A DNA stretch of 64,000 nt, taken from assembly GCF_000701265.1 (NCBI RefSeq), contig NZ_KL370759.1, positions 580,255 through 644,254 of the forward strand, given 5' to 3'. The translations under genes were made by a program, and so were the position numbers. Numbering within the stretch: position 1 is the stretch's first letter; every line of letters begins with the position of its first letter. Source of the DNA: Legionella wadsworthii DSM 21896 = ATCC 33877 (GTDB taxonomy: Bacteria > Pseudomonadota > Gammaproteobacteria > Legionellales > Legionellaceae). The notes under the pieces are model-generated. The model did no database searches and was not told where the DNA came from. It saw only the letters and a list, made by a program, of their open reading frames with translations. Shown piece after piece: positions 1-8,992 of the stretch.

Positions 1-490
1 CTTGCATCAAAACTCATTCCTTACCTACGTGAAAATTACCTTGATGCCGCGAGTAAATCGCGGCACGTAGACGAAGGGGGAATGAAACCAGCATTAAAAC
101 TTATCCTTGCATCAAAACTCATACCTTGCCTACGTGAAAATTATCTTGATGCCGCGAGCAAGTCGCGGCACGTAGCCGAAGGGGAGTGAAACCAGCATTA
201 AAACTTATCTTTGTCATCAAAACTCATTCTTTGCCTAAGTGAAATTACCTTGATGCCGCGAGTAAATCGCGGCACGTAGATGAAGGGGAGTGAAACCAGC
301 ATTAAAACTTATTCCTTGCATCAAAACCCATACCTTGCCTACGTGCCGCGACTGGTTCGCGGCATCTATTAGCGCTAGGTAAAGGCGGTTATCTTCGATA
401 GCACTTCTATCGAATTATGTCAAAGTAACTAAAGAAGTATTCACCTATGAACATTGCCTGGATGCGCGAATTAGTCGCGGCACGTAGGTG
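1..490. repeat. Tandem ~105-bp repeats with GC-rich hairpins
   Basis: Units begin near 1, 106, 210 and 315 with a shared opening (CTTGCATCAAAACTCAT-like). The first three continue through an imperfect palindrome, GCCGCGAGTAAATCGCGGCA, then a GAAGGGG..GAAACCAGC stretch. The fourth unit keeps the opening but carries the hairpin in the opposite orientation (350-372), and a further degenerate hairpin lies at 461-481. The array starts at the window edge, so its full length is unknown. No open reading frame of note crosses it. The hairpin family resembles dispersed intergenic palindromes, and its function is unknown. Confidence 0.85.
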
Positions 491-562
491 AAAAGGATTG
501 GGATTTTGGTAATGCATTAATACAATCTTCAAAGAAGATTTGAAAATTAAAAAAAGTAAAAA

Positions 563-898
563 TTACTCTTTAAGATCTTTTTGCTCTTTTTTAAACCCAC
601 CTTTACAAACAGGAGATTGAGAAACCACTTCACCCCTGTCTTCCCATTCCTTGGGAGTAAATAAGTGCATAGTTAAAGCATGTAATCCCAGTTCAAACTC
701 TTCTTTGAGCATTTGGTTTAACAGTCTATGCCGTGATATGCGGGACAAGTCAGTGAATCTCGTTGAAACAACAGTCAGTTTAAAATGAGTTTGTGCGCCC
801 TCAGGTACATGGTGGTTGGCCGATTCGTCTTCAACTTTTAAATAAACCGGGGTTAACTCTTGACTCACCAACTCTTCAATACGATCTCGACGCGACAT
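563..898 (-). CDS. bolA: BolA family protein
   Basis: 111 residues, the usual length for BolA. The N-terminal RIEELVSQELTPVYLKVEDE, the HVPEGAQTHFKLTVVS core and the RHRLLNQML helix with HALTMHLFTPKEWE follow E. coli BolA closely. BolA proteins have a KH-like fold and work with monothiol glutaredoxins in iron-sulfur handling, and act as transcriptional or morphological regulators in stationary phase. The His in HVPEG and the one in HALTMH are the family's usual conserved histidines. The C-terminal ~10 residues are Lys/Glu-rich and outside the fold. The gene lies downstream of the pilin gene on the same strand but is separated from it by a strong terminator (936-966), so it is probably transcribed independently. 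Confidence 0.93.
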   Translation of the reverse strand: MSRRDRIEELVSQELTPVYLKVEDESANHHVPEGAQTHFKLTVVSTRFTDLSRISRHRLLNQMLKEEFELGLHALTMHLFTPKEWEDRGEVVSQSPVCKGGFKKEQKDLKE

Positions 899-935
899 AT
901 ATCAACTCTTTTTAGATAAAAATTATATAATGAAT

Positions 936-966
936 AAAAAAGCCGCTTTTGAAAAGCGACTTTTTT
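936..966 (-). terminator. Intrinsic terminator after the pilin gene
   Basis: A stem of GCCGCTTTT/AAAAGCGAC type is flanked by an A-run on one side and a T-run on the other. It can therefore terminate transcription in either direction. It lies ten bases downstream of the pilin stop codon. Confidence 0.8.
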
Positions 967-976
967 CGAGATAAGA

Positions 977-1408
977 TTAGATTCTGCAGTTTGCCGGGAC
1001 ATATCTATCATCTGCAGCATTACTCACGGCACAAGTCCAGGTTATGGGTGCAGTGGGTGGGGTTCCTGCTACAAGTGGGGCTCCGTTAGATTGTGGGGTT
1101 AACGTTAAAACCACATTATTTGCTAAATTACTGTAAGTCACTGTGATTATTCCTGTATTCTGATCTACATTAACACTGTTTACATTCGGAGTGCCTGGCG
1201 GTGGAGTCCAACCCAAGTCTAACCGAGCTGCCCCAGAACTTGCATTTTCAGAAATTGTTGTTTGTGCTGAGGAAGCGAGACTTAAGCCTTCAGTAACGCG
1301 AGCTCTGACAACATAATCTTGATACGCTGGGATAGCTATAGCTGCAAGAATACCAACTATTGCAACAACTATCATTAATTCAATTAAAGTAAACCCTTTT
1401 TCTTTCAT
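977..1408 (-). CDS. Type IV pilin (major pilin family)
   Basis: 143 residues. The class III leader is short (MKEKG) with cleavage before [20 protein letters not shown], and Glu5 of the mature protein is present. Two cysteines near the C-terminus (TWTCAV and PANCRI) would form the D-loop disulfide of major pilins. The protein would be processed by the PilD prepilin peptidase and assembled into type IV pili, which serve adherence, twitching and competence in Legionella. A purine-rich ribosome site (GGAGCAGATA) precedes the ATG. No clean sigma-54 promoter could be assigned upstream. It could be named pilA or pilE, and the sequence alone does not decide. Confidence 0.93.
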   Translation of the reverse strand: MKEKGFTLIELMIVVAIVGILAAIAIPAYQDYVVRARVTEGLSLASSAQTTISENASSGAARLDLGWTPPPGTPNVNSVNVDQNTGIITVTYSNLANNVVLTLTPQSNGAPLVAGTPPTAPITWTCAVSNAADDRYVPANCRI

Positions 1409-1766
1409 TATCTGCTCCTAAAAATTGGTACAACATCTATGCTAAATAAATGGCATTTATAATAAGTACAACAAAAATAGGCCAAAACAATGATACAACC
1501 TGCCATGGCAAGAAAAGGAAGTCCTCTTTACTCTCTTTCCTTAATGATATTGTAGCAGATGAACTCCAAGGTTGCTTAATAACTTGTATTAAAAAGACAG
1601 CTTTAGAATTCTTATCTAAATACAATGTCTTGGGCTATGGTTTAAATTAAGTCCATGTTGTTCATCTAAATGAAACTGTAACATAGATGAACTTAATTGC
1701 AGCACAGAAATGGATGCTCTATTCCTCACCCAATCGCTGCAATTGGTTCAAGCCAAGTTATTTTAC
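1409..1766. other. 358-bp intergenic region
   Basis: Between the pilin start and the phosphofructokinase stop. It holds an open frame on the minus strand (1437-1625, 62 codons, TTG start) with a C-terminal hydrophobic segment, FWPIFVVLIINAIYLA. That frame has no recognisable ribosome site and no family resemblance, so it is not called as a gene. An overlapping plus-strand frame (1450-1650) is equally unsupported. The pilin promoter must lie here. Confidence 0.4.
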
Positions 1767-3017
1767 CTACGCACTTCTTGGCCTTAGGACTTTTGGAACT
1801 AATTGGTTTTTTAAACGGACATAATCAGGTAATCCATTGACATAGTCTGGATAAGCCTCGCCTTGGATAAGAGGGGATAAGTATTTTCTGCAAGTATCTG
1901 TAATGCCCATCCCATCTGCAGTAATGTATTCTGCAGGCATCGATTTTTCTTGATTGGCTACTTTTTCTAAGTCAACATGTCCTATAGACCATTGATAAGG
2001 TTCATCATGTTCGCGAATGATGATGGGCATAATGGCATTATGACCTTTCATAGCATATTCTACTGCAGCCTTACCGAGCGCATAGGCTTGATCCAGATCA
2101 ACTTTGGAAGCGATGTGCCGAGCCGCGCGTTGTAAATAATCAGCAACTGCCCAGTGATATTTTAAATTTAACTCAGATTTGACGAGCTGTGCGATGACGG
2201 GGGCAACACCACCTAATTGAGCATGGCCAAATGCATCCCTTATTCCTGCATCACTTAAGAATTTACCCTCTGTAGTACGTATGCCTTCTGAAACGACAAC
2301 AACACAATACCCATAAGATCTCACACATTCATGCACTTTATCTAAAAATTTTTTTTGATTAAAAGGAACTTCGGGAAACAAAATAATATGAGGGGGCTCA
2401 TCCGGTTTTTGGCTTGCCAACCCACTTGATGCTGCAATCCATCCTGCATGGCGACCCATCACTTCAAGTATAAAAACTTTAGTTGAAGATGCGGCCATAG
2501 AGGCGACATCAAAGCCTGCTTCTTTGGTAGAAATAGCAACATACTTCGCTACAGAACCAAAACCTGGACAAGTATCTGTATAAGGTAAATCATTATCCAC
2601 TGTTTTGGGAATACCGATACATGTAATTGGATAACCCATTTTAGTACCAATTTGGGATACCTTATGAGCTGTATCTTGTGAGTCTCCACCTCCATTATAG
2701 AAGAAATAACCAATATCATGTGCTTTAAATACCTCTATAAGCCGTTCATATTCATCCCCATCATTTTTTAATTTATAACGGCATGAGCCAAATGCTCCTG
2801 AAGGTGTTTCTATTAACTTGGCAATATCTGCATCGCTCTCCAGTGATGTATCGATTAGTTCTTCATCTAAAGCACCTATAATGCCATTTTTTGCGGCATA
2901 CACTTTGCCGATATGTTGAGGATATAGTCGAGCTGTTTGAATGACAGCACAAGCTGAAGCATTAATTACAGCGGTTACACCACCAGATTGGGCGTATATT
3001 GCATTTTTAATAGACAT
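1767..3017 (-). CDS. pfp: PPi-dependent 6-phosphofructokinase
   Basis: 416 residues from the ATG chosen here, which has AGGAG six bases upstream; a longer frame to 3059 lacks such a site. It interconverts fructose 6-phosphate and fructose 1,6-bisphosphate using pyrophosphate. The substrate loop FYNGGGDSQDTA, the PKTVDNDLPYTDTCPGFGS block and MGRHAGWIA are all present. The Lys in PKTVDND, where ATP-dependent enzymes have Gly, is the known marker of PPi use. The enzyme would act in the cytoplasm in reversible glycolysis. It is the last gene of a same-strand run after letS, 65 bases downstream of the HPt tail, so co-transcription is likely. Confidence 0.93.
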   Translation of the reverse strand: MSIKNAIYAQSGGVTAVINASACAVIQTARLYPQHIGKVYAAKNGIIGALDEELIDTSLESDADIAKLIETPSGAFGSCRYKLKNDGDEYERLIEVFKAHDIGYFFYNGGGDSQDTAHKVSQIGTKMGYPITCIGIPKTVDNDLPYTDTCPGFGSVAKYVAISTKEAGFDVASMAASSTKVFILEVMGRHAGWIAASSGLASQKPDEPPHIILFPEVPFNQKKFLDKVHECVRSYGYCVVVVSEGIRTTEGKFLSDAGIRDAFGHAQLGGVAPVIAQLVKSELNLKYHWAVADYLQRAARHIASKVDLDQAYALGKAAVEYAMKGHNAIMPIIIREHDEPYQWSIGHVDLEKVANQEKSMPAEYITADGMGITDTCRKYLSPLIQGEAYPDYVNGLPDYVRLKNQLVPKVLRPRSA

Positions 3018-3082
3018 TCTTTCTCCTGTATTAAAGATTACTGCGTGTGTTTCAGTCAAACCTTACAAAAGATAAAAAGTAT

Positions 3083-3373
3083 TTAAATTCTTACCTTGAG
3101 ATTTTCGTACTCACTAATTACGGCATCGATACTTTGAATTAATTCTGCAAAAGGAGTCGCTAATTCTTCAATCGATGCAGCATGTGTCGCTAATTTTTCT
3201 ACGTGGACCACTTTTTTCTGTAAGGTGGGAACCCCAGAAAAACAACAGGCTCCGTGAAGTTTGTGTGCCGCTTCCCCCAGTTTTTTAATATTTTTATTAT
3301 GCATTAACTGGATGAATTCCTCACGATTTTTATGTAACTCTTCGACAAGACGGGAAAGAAATTCTTCTGCAAG
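3083..3373 (-). pseudogene. letS: Out-of-frame HPt domain of letS
   Basis: This segment encodes the missing C-terminus of LetS in a different frame from the main coding region. Read from 3373 it gives LAEEFLSRLVEELHKNREEF, then a helix containing AHKLHGACC, the histidine phosphotransfer motif of BarA/GacS-type kinases, and ends at the stop at 3083. An ATG at 3304 opens a 73-codon frame covering only the second half of the domain, from just before the phospho-His, so an independent functional HPt protein is doubtful. Joined to the upstream part by removing one base (an extra T on the plus strand at 3374/3375), the protein is about 911 residues, matching LetS. Confidence 0.85.
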
Positions 3374-5816
3374 TTACTTGATTTCCAGAAACTTTCTGTA
3401 CGCATAATTGCCAATCTATTGCCGCGTGTTTCGCTTTATCCGCAATACGAATAATTTGCGAGAGTAATTGTTTTTCATCTATGGGCTTTTGCAAACAAAA
3501 GTCTACGCCGCATTTTTTTAGTTCTATGCTATTCACATCACTACCGTTCGCGCTTATTAAAACAATAGGCGTATGGCGGTTCAGTTGGGATTTTTTACGA
3601 ATAAGACGTGCTGCTTCCAATCCATTTATTTTTGGCATTTGTAAATCGAGTAAAATTAAATCATATTTTTTTTCATTGCATGCAGATACTGCCATTTCTC
3701 CATCATCAACTGAAGTCATATTAGCATGAGTTCCCAGTAGAGAGTCCAAAAGCATTTTATTGACAGGATTGTCTTCAGCAATCAGTAAATCGGGTCGCAT
3801 AAAACGTAATTGGTCCCTTAGACTATCTAACTCATGATTTACCGGTTTTTCTACATTTTCTTGGCTGGTGAGTAACTCAATGACGTCTTGCAGTTTTTGA
3901 ATACTAATGGGTTTATATAAAAAGCCTTGCGCTCCAAGTGCGGTGTAGTCATTAATAAGCCATTTAGAAATCAAAACATAAGGAAAATAATTATATTCGG
4001 AGATGATTTTTGCAATCTGTTGCTCATAACCTTTATTGATATTGAGAAAAGCAATATTACAGTCTTTATTTTTCTTCAGTGCTTTGGTCAGTTGATTAAA
4101 GGAACTCACTGCCACACATTGGATGCCCCAATAACCTAATCCATTGCAAAGCGCTTCTAAATGAAGTGTATTGTCATCGAAGCACAACATTTTAAAATGT
4201 GCGAAGGGATGTATTTGATTTTTCTCAATTTCATATGCAAGCAGTTTTTCTACTTTAACATAAGCAGTAAAACTTGATCCTTTATTGAGTTCACTAGTAA
4301 AAGTAATACGTCCATGCATCTCTTCACATAGTTTTTTGCATATGACTAAACCTAGTCCAGAGCCGCCATAGCGACGAGTGATGCTGGTATCTGCCTGATT
4401 AAAGGCGGTGAATAATTTGCCTTGATCTTCTGGAGAAATCCCAAGGCCAGTATCAGTAACGGAAATACATAATGTATAATCCTTGTCTGTTTCCTGTTCT
4501 ACCTTAGTTCGGACCAGCACGTAGCCATGATCCGTAAATTTGACGGCATTTGTAACTAAATTAGTAATAAATTGTTTAATTCTAAAGGGATCACCCAAAA
4601 CTATTTTGGGGACATTAATATCGGTAATTGGGATTAAATCAATTCCCTTTTTATGAGCGTTTGGTGCCGCAAGAGTAAGAACTTCATCGATACAATGACG
4701 TATATTTAATGGAATGCAATCCAAGTGAAGTTTTCCTGCATCGATTTTGGAAAAATCCAAAATGTCATTAATAATGCCTAATAAATCTTGTGCAGAAGCT
4801 TTAATTGTTTTGACATAATCCAATTGGAGCGGATCAAGTTTGCTTTCTAATAATACATTAGTAAAACCAATGACTCCGTTCATTGGCGTTCGAATTTCAT
4901 GGCTCATATTGGCAATGAATTCGGATTTTTGCCTGCTTTTTTCTTCAATTTTTTTCTTCTCGAGTGATAGCTCAATATTTTTTTCTTCTAATAATTCAAG
5001 ACTTTGCTGTAAGTCTTCAGTAGCTACCTCTATATGCTGGTTTAGATCATGAATGGTTTCCAAATATTTTTTTTGTAAGTGGGCGCAACCTTGCTCAATG
5101 ATGCCCAGCTCTCCTGGACTTGTTGTTTTAATTTCTGTTTCGAACTCGTTGCGCAAAATTTGCTTCATGCTTCGTCGTAAACGTGAGATAGGCAAATAAA
5201 TACGTTTGGAGAGGAAATAGTGAATTGTTAAACCCATGAGTAAACCAAATAAAGTAATAAAAATGGTTACAATGAGCATTTGGTATCTTTTGATGATCAT
5301 GGAACGTGTATCAATGTCAATGGATAGCCATCCCAGGATATCATCAGCTCGAGTGGTCATCGGACTTAATAAACTTTTAAAGGGAGAGTTGGAATAAAGA
5401 TTGAATTTAGGGATGGTCACGGGTGCAATGAAATTGATTGTAAAAGGATTTATCTGCTTGCTTTCAATATAATCCCCCGTAAATTTAGGAGGGCTAAAGG
5501 GCTTGTTTAGAGAGTGTTTTCCTCCGCGATATGCGAGTAACTGTCCATCACTGTTGTAAAATGCCAAGGCTATGACTTCTGGATTTATAGTAGACGCATT
5601 GATTAATCCTTGCAAAGTGCGATCATCGCCGCGAAGCATTGCATATTGGGCTGCTGGTAGTAACTGTCGAATGTATGCCTCTCCTAACCGGGACATATGC
5701 TGTTTTAAGTCATTACCAAAGAGTCCATTATAAAAAATGGCGAGAAGCAGGGCGACTAAAAAGGCTGGAATCAGGGTGGTAATTCTTAGTTGATACTTAA
5801 TACCAATGCTTTTCAA
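3330..5816 (-). CDS. letS: Hybrid sensor kinase LetS (BarA/GacS type), frameshifted near its end
   Basis: 828 codons as read. Order of parts: TM1 about 10-30, periplasmic sensor region 31-178, TM2 about 179-203, HAMP and coiled coil to ~290, HisKA with FIANMSHEIRTPMNG (His306), HATPase with N-box VTNAVKF and G-boxes DTGLGIS and GGSGLGL, a degenerate receiver ~541-650, and a full receiver ~674-792 with Asp724 in ILLDLQMP. From residue ~815 the frame diverges into an unrelated tail ending in CRRVT, while the expected HPt domain continues in another frame. In Legionella, LetA/LetS controls the RsmY/RsmZ-CsrA cascade and the switch to the transmissive phase. The start is TTG with GGTGAG six bases upstream. 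Confidence 0.93.
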   Translation of the reverse strand: MKSIGIKYQLRITTLIPAFLVALLLAIFYNGLFGNDLKQHMSRLGEAYIRQLLPAAQYAMLRGDDRTLQGLINASTINPEVIALAFYNSDGQLLAYRGGKHSLNKPFSPPKFTGDYIESKQINPFTINFIAPVTIPKFNLYSNSPFKSLLSPMTTRADDILGWLSIDIDTRSMIIKRYQMLIVTIFITLFGLLMGLTIHYFLSKRIYLPISRLRRSMKQILRNEFETEIKTTSPGELGIIEQGCAHLQKKYLETIHDLNQHIEVATEDLQQSLELLEEKNIELSLEKKKIEEKSRQKSEFIANMSHEIRTPMNGVIGFTNVLLESKLDPLQLDYVKTIKASAQDLLGIINDILDFSKIDAGKLHLDCIPLNIRHCIDEVLTLAAPNAHKKGIDLIPITDINVPKIVLGDPFRIKQFITNLVTNAVKFTDHGYVLVRTKVEQETDKDYTLCISVTDTGLGISPEDQGKLFTAFNQADTSITRRYGGSGLGLVICKKLCEEMHGRITFTSELNKGSSFTAYVKVEKLLAYEIEKNQIHPFAHFKMLCFDDNTLHLEALCNGLGYWGIQCVAVSSFNQLTKALKKNKDCNIAFLNINKGYEQQIAKIISEYNYFPYVLISKWLINDYTALGAQGFLYKPISIQKLQDVIELLTSQENVEKPVNHELDSLRDQLRFMRPDLLIAEDNPVNKMLLDSLLGTHANMTSVDDGEMAVSACNEKKYDLILLDLQMPKINGLEAARLIRKKSQLNRHTPIVLISANGSDVNSIELKKCGVDFCLQKPIDEKQLLSQIIRIADKAKHAAIDWQLCVQKVSGNQVTCRRISFPSCRRVT

Positions 5817-6125
5817 AATAACTCACCAAATAGTTCGTATAATACTTTTATTTTAGCCTGAGTAACGAATCGTGTAACCTGGTATGATTTATACAATTTA
5901 CATTTTTTAAAACGCTACATTAAGGCAAATTACTTCATCGATGTGATGCTCGATTCTCCATGTACTGTCAGTACACTCCTGTTCTGCGCTCTGTTGATAC
6001 TCTTAAAAAGGTTCAGTTCAGTGAGTTATAAAGAAGTCGAAATTCTCAAGAGAGTTGCTTCACCCAAGATGCAAAGTCAGTTATTATAGCCCGATTATTT
6101 TATTCCTTACAATGTGGAAGATATT
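5817..6125. other. 309-bp intergenic region between letS and gltX
   Basis: Divergent promoters for letS and gltX must lie here. It holds a 7-bp inverted repeat, TGTACTGTCAGTACA (5961-5975). The minus strand around 5910-6007 is open and reads with protein-like composition between two stops (including TDSTWRIEHHIDEV), but it has no start codon. It may be a gene remnant or a conserved non-coding element. Confidence 0.4.
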
Positions 6126-7541
6126 ATGACAGTTAGAACCCGATTTGCCCCCAGCCCTACTGGATTTTTACATGTGGGTGGCGTGAGAACTGCTTTATTT
6201 TCATGGCTTTATGCAAAACATCATCATGGTCAATTTATTTTGCGTATTGAAGACACAGATCAAGAGCGTTCCACTAAGGAATCGGTTCAGGCTATTTTAG
6301 ATGGTATGTCCTGGCTGGGGATGGATTACGACGAAGGTCCATTTTATCAAACAGAGCGCTACGATCGGTACAAGCAAGTTGCTCAGCAATTTATGGAAGA
6401 AGGTAAAGCATATCGATGTGAATGCAGTAAAGAACGTTTAGAAGAATTAAGGACAGCACAGTTAGCTGCAAAAGAGAAGCCCCGGTATGATGGCCACTGT
6501 CGTGATAAAGATTTGCCTCAATCCGATAAACCTTTTGTTATTCGTTTTAAAAATCCCCAAAACGGAACGGTCTCTTTCCATGATGAAGTTTATGGTGAAA
6601 TCCATGTAGAAAATAGTGAATTGGATGATTTGATTTTGGTTCGATCCGATGGACATCCTACCTATAATTTTGCTGTAGTTATCGATGATATAGACATGAA
6701 AATCACTCATGTGATTCGCGGCGATGATCACATCAATAATACACCGAGACAAATTAATCTTTTTCAAGCACTAAGTGCGCCCATTCCCATTTTTGCTCAT
6801 TTACCCATGATTTTAGGTGAGGATGGTAAGCGTTTGTCTAAAAGGCACGGTGCTGTGAGTGTATTACAATTTAAAGAAATGGGAATATTACCTCATGCGC
6901 TATTGAATTATTTAGTACGGTTGGGTTGGTCTTGTGGTGATCAGGAAATTTTCAGCATGGATGAAATGATTGCGCTTTTTGATCTCAAAAATGTGAGTCG
7001 AGGAGTTTCCAGTTTTAATTATGAGAAGTTATATTGGCTTAATCAACATTATCAAAAAAATGATCCAGAAGAGGATGTTGCCCAAGCGCTACATTGGCAC
7101 TTCGAACAGAAAAATATAGATGTATCTCAGGGACCTAAGCTAACCGATTTGGTTTCCATTCAAGCAGAACGCTGTAAAACTTTAGCAGAAATATGTGAGA
7201 TGAGTTTATATTTTTATACAGATTCTATCGAATATGATGAAGATGCTGTAAAAAAACATTTACGCCCTGTGATTTTAGAACCATTAACTGCACTTTACGA
7301 ACGATTACAATCGGTTGCCACTTGGGAAAAAGACCATTTACAAGAGTGCATCAATGATATCAGTGCTCAATTTGATATAAATATGGGTAAAATAGCCCAG
7401 CCGTTGCGCGTTGCTGTAACAGGATCAAGTATGTCACCATCAATTGATATGACTTTGACCTTATTGGGTAAGGATAGAGTGATAAAACGTCTCAAAAATG
7501 CTTTAGAAAAGATCCAAATCAGAGCTCAAGCTACTGGTTAA
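6126..7541 (+). CDS. gltX: Glutamyl-tRNA synthetase
   Basis: 471 residues from the ATG at 6126, the same length as the E. coli enzyme. A GTG four codons upstream is also possible, but GGAAG five bases before the ATG favours the shorter form. It charges tRNA-Glu in the cytoplasm. Class I signature APSPTGFLHVGGVRTALF contains the HIGH-like site, and LSKRHG is the KMSKS-like loop. The DGHPTYNFAVVIDDIDM region is typical of bacterial GluRS. It is transcribed alone, with a gap on each side. Two tRNA-Glu genes lie at 45.5-45.7 kb. Confidence 0.97.
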   Translation: MTVRTRFAPSPTGFLHVGGVRTALFSWLYAKHHHGQFILRIEDTDQERSTKESVQAILDGMSWLGMDYDEGPFYQTERYDRYKQVAQQFMEEGKAYRCECSKERLEELRTAQLAAKEKPRYDGHCRDKDLPQSDKPFVIRFKNPQNGTVSFHDEVYGEIHVENSELDDLILVRSDGHPTYNFAVVIDDIDMKITHVIRGDDHINNTPRQINLFQALSAPIPIFAHLPMILGEDGKRLSKRHGAVSVLQFKEMGILPHALLNYLVRLGWSCGDQEIFSMDEMIALFDLKNVSRGVSSFNYEKLYWLNQHYQKNDPEEDVAQALHWHFEQKNIDVSQGPKLTDLVSIQAERCKTLAEICEMSLYFYTDSIEYDEDAVKKHLRPVILEPLTALYERLQSVATWEKDHLQECINDISAQFDINMGKIAQPLRVAVTGSSMSPSIDMTLTLLGKDRVIKRLKNALEKIQIRAQATG

Positions 7542-7627
7542 TTTTAGCACTGCGGGCCACAAGGCCCTGCAGATTAAGCTCATCGAGAGCAGGGTTAATA
7601 TCAAAATGATTAAACAAGGATGATAGT

Positions 7628-8887
7628 ATGAAACTTAGATCACATCTCCTGGGATTTGCTTTTATTCTCTTTTATACCTCACCAGTACTTTATGCCAATG
7701 CCAATGATTCATTCCTCACATCACAATTACAAAAAGAAATAGAAGACTACTATAAAAAATACAGCAAAAAGGAAAAATTTACTGCCATTTCGGCATCGGT
7801 TTTAATACCTCAGAATCAAACAAATTTCAAAAAAGAAATAAAAACAGTCGTATATGGTACTCTAGGTTTCCCTCCTTTATCACAACCTGTAACCACAAAA
7901 AATTTGTATGATATTGGTAGTATCACAAAGTCTTTTACCGCATTAATTCTGCTGCAATTACAAATCGAAAATAAAATATCTTTAGATGACCACTTAGGGA
8001 AATGGCTACCGCAGTATCCAAATTGGAAAGATGTATCTTTAAGACAATTATTGAATATGACGAGCGGTATTCCGAATTACTCTGCTGATGATGAGTTTTC
8101 AAAGGAGATGGAGGCGCATTTGGACAGGATTTGGACTGATGAAGAATTACTTAAATACGCCCATCCTGAAAAAACACTTAAAAAGGAAAATGGCAATTCT
8201 TTTGAATATTCCAATTCAAATTATATTTTAGCTGCTTTAGTTATAGAGAAAGTGACTCAAGATACTTTTGCCAATCAATTAAAATTGCGAATCATGAATT
8301 CACAAAATGGATTAGACAATTCATTTTATCCTGCGGGACCTGATGGCCAAACGGTTGGAAAGTCAATTGAGCAGCGAAGAGTCCATGGATATTTTTATAA
8401 TGAAGAGGATAATCGTTTAATAGATACCCTTTCTAATGACTTATCTTGGGCTGGTGCTGCAGGGGCCATAGTTGCTACGACCGAGGATGTCGTTCGTTGG
8501 GTTCAATTGCTTTATCATGGAGCTTTAATAAAACCCCTTTTTAGGGAACAAATTCTAGCTGAACTTGAATCGGTAGTTTCGATGAAAACGGGCAAGTCGA
8601 TTCCTACGGTTACAAAAGAAGATCCCCATGGTTTTGGTTTGGGTGTAGGTTATCTTTATGATGAAGATCTCCAGCAACGCTTTTGGGTTTATAAAGGAAG
8701 TACGTTAGGATTTCGTGTCATGTATTTTTGGCAACCGTGCAATAATGTGGTTACTGTAGTTGCATTAAATAGTAAAGGAGGCGAGGGTAATCCTGATTCC
8801 AAATTGGGAGATGAAATCATGAAAGTAAACCAAAATTTATACAAAGTCATTTTGAAAAATTATCCTGAATTACAATGTATGTCCTGA
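7628..8887 (+). CDS. Secreted serine hydrolase, beta-lactamase/PBP-like family
   Basis: 419 residues with an N-terminal signal peptide (hydrophobic to about residue 22, then NANDS). The family fold is class C beta-lactamase/DD-peptidase-like: the SxxK nucleophile motif is in DIGSITKSFTALILL, the YxN motif is YSNSNYILAALV, and the region around GFGLGVGYLYDED and KGSTLGFRVMYFW occupies the place of the third motif. It lacks a clear HKTG or KTG box, so it may be an esterase or peptidase rather than a beta-lactamase. It would act in the periplasm or outside the cell. AAGGA eight bases before the ATG supports the start. It is monocistronic. Confidence 0.85.
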   Translation: MKLRSHLLGFAFILFYTSPVLYANANDSFLTSQLQKEIEDYYKKYSKKEKFTAISASVLIPQNQTNFKKEIKTVVYGTLGFPPLSQPVTTKNLYDIGSITKSFTALILLQLQIENKISLDDHLGKWLPQYPNWKDVSLRQLLNMTSGIPNYSADDEFSKEMEAHLDRIWTDEELLKYAHPEKTLKKENGNSFEYSNSNYILAALVIEKVTQDTFANQLKLRIMNSQNGLDNSFYPAGPDGQTVGKSIEQRRVHGYFYNEEDNRLIDTLSNDLSWAGAAGAIVATTEDVVRWVQLLYHGALIKPLFREQILAELESVVSMKTGKSIPTVTKEDPHGFGLGVGYLYDEDLQQRFWVYKGSTLGFRVMYFWQPCNNVVTVVALNSKGGEGNPDSKLGDEIMKVNQNLYKVILKNYPELQCMS

Positions 8888-8992
8888 AGTTTATAGGATG
8901 GGATCAACTTGTACTGCAATTAAATAATCATCAGGTTGTTTATTTAATATCATCGTGATAATATTTTCCACTTTGGATTAAATAGGTACATC

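Noticed and set aside
1-490. CRISPR array
   Set aside because: Units are ~105 bp and repeated over their whole length, without short repeats separated by unique spacers.
1437-1625. 62-codon minus-strand frame with a C-terminal hydrophobic segment
   Set aside because: TTG start, no ribosome site and no family resemblance; described only within the intergenic note.
8888-8992. A PmrA box upstream of the 370-residue effector candidate
   Set aside because: TTTAATAT and TAATATT elements are present, but their spacing is not the 11-bp period.
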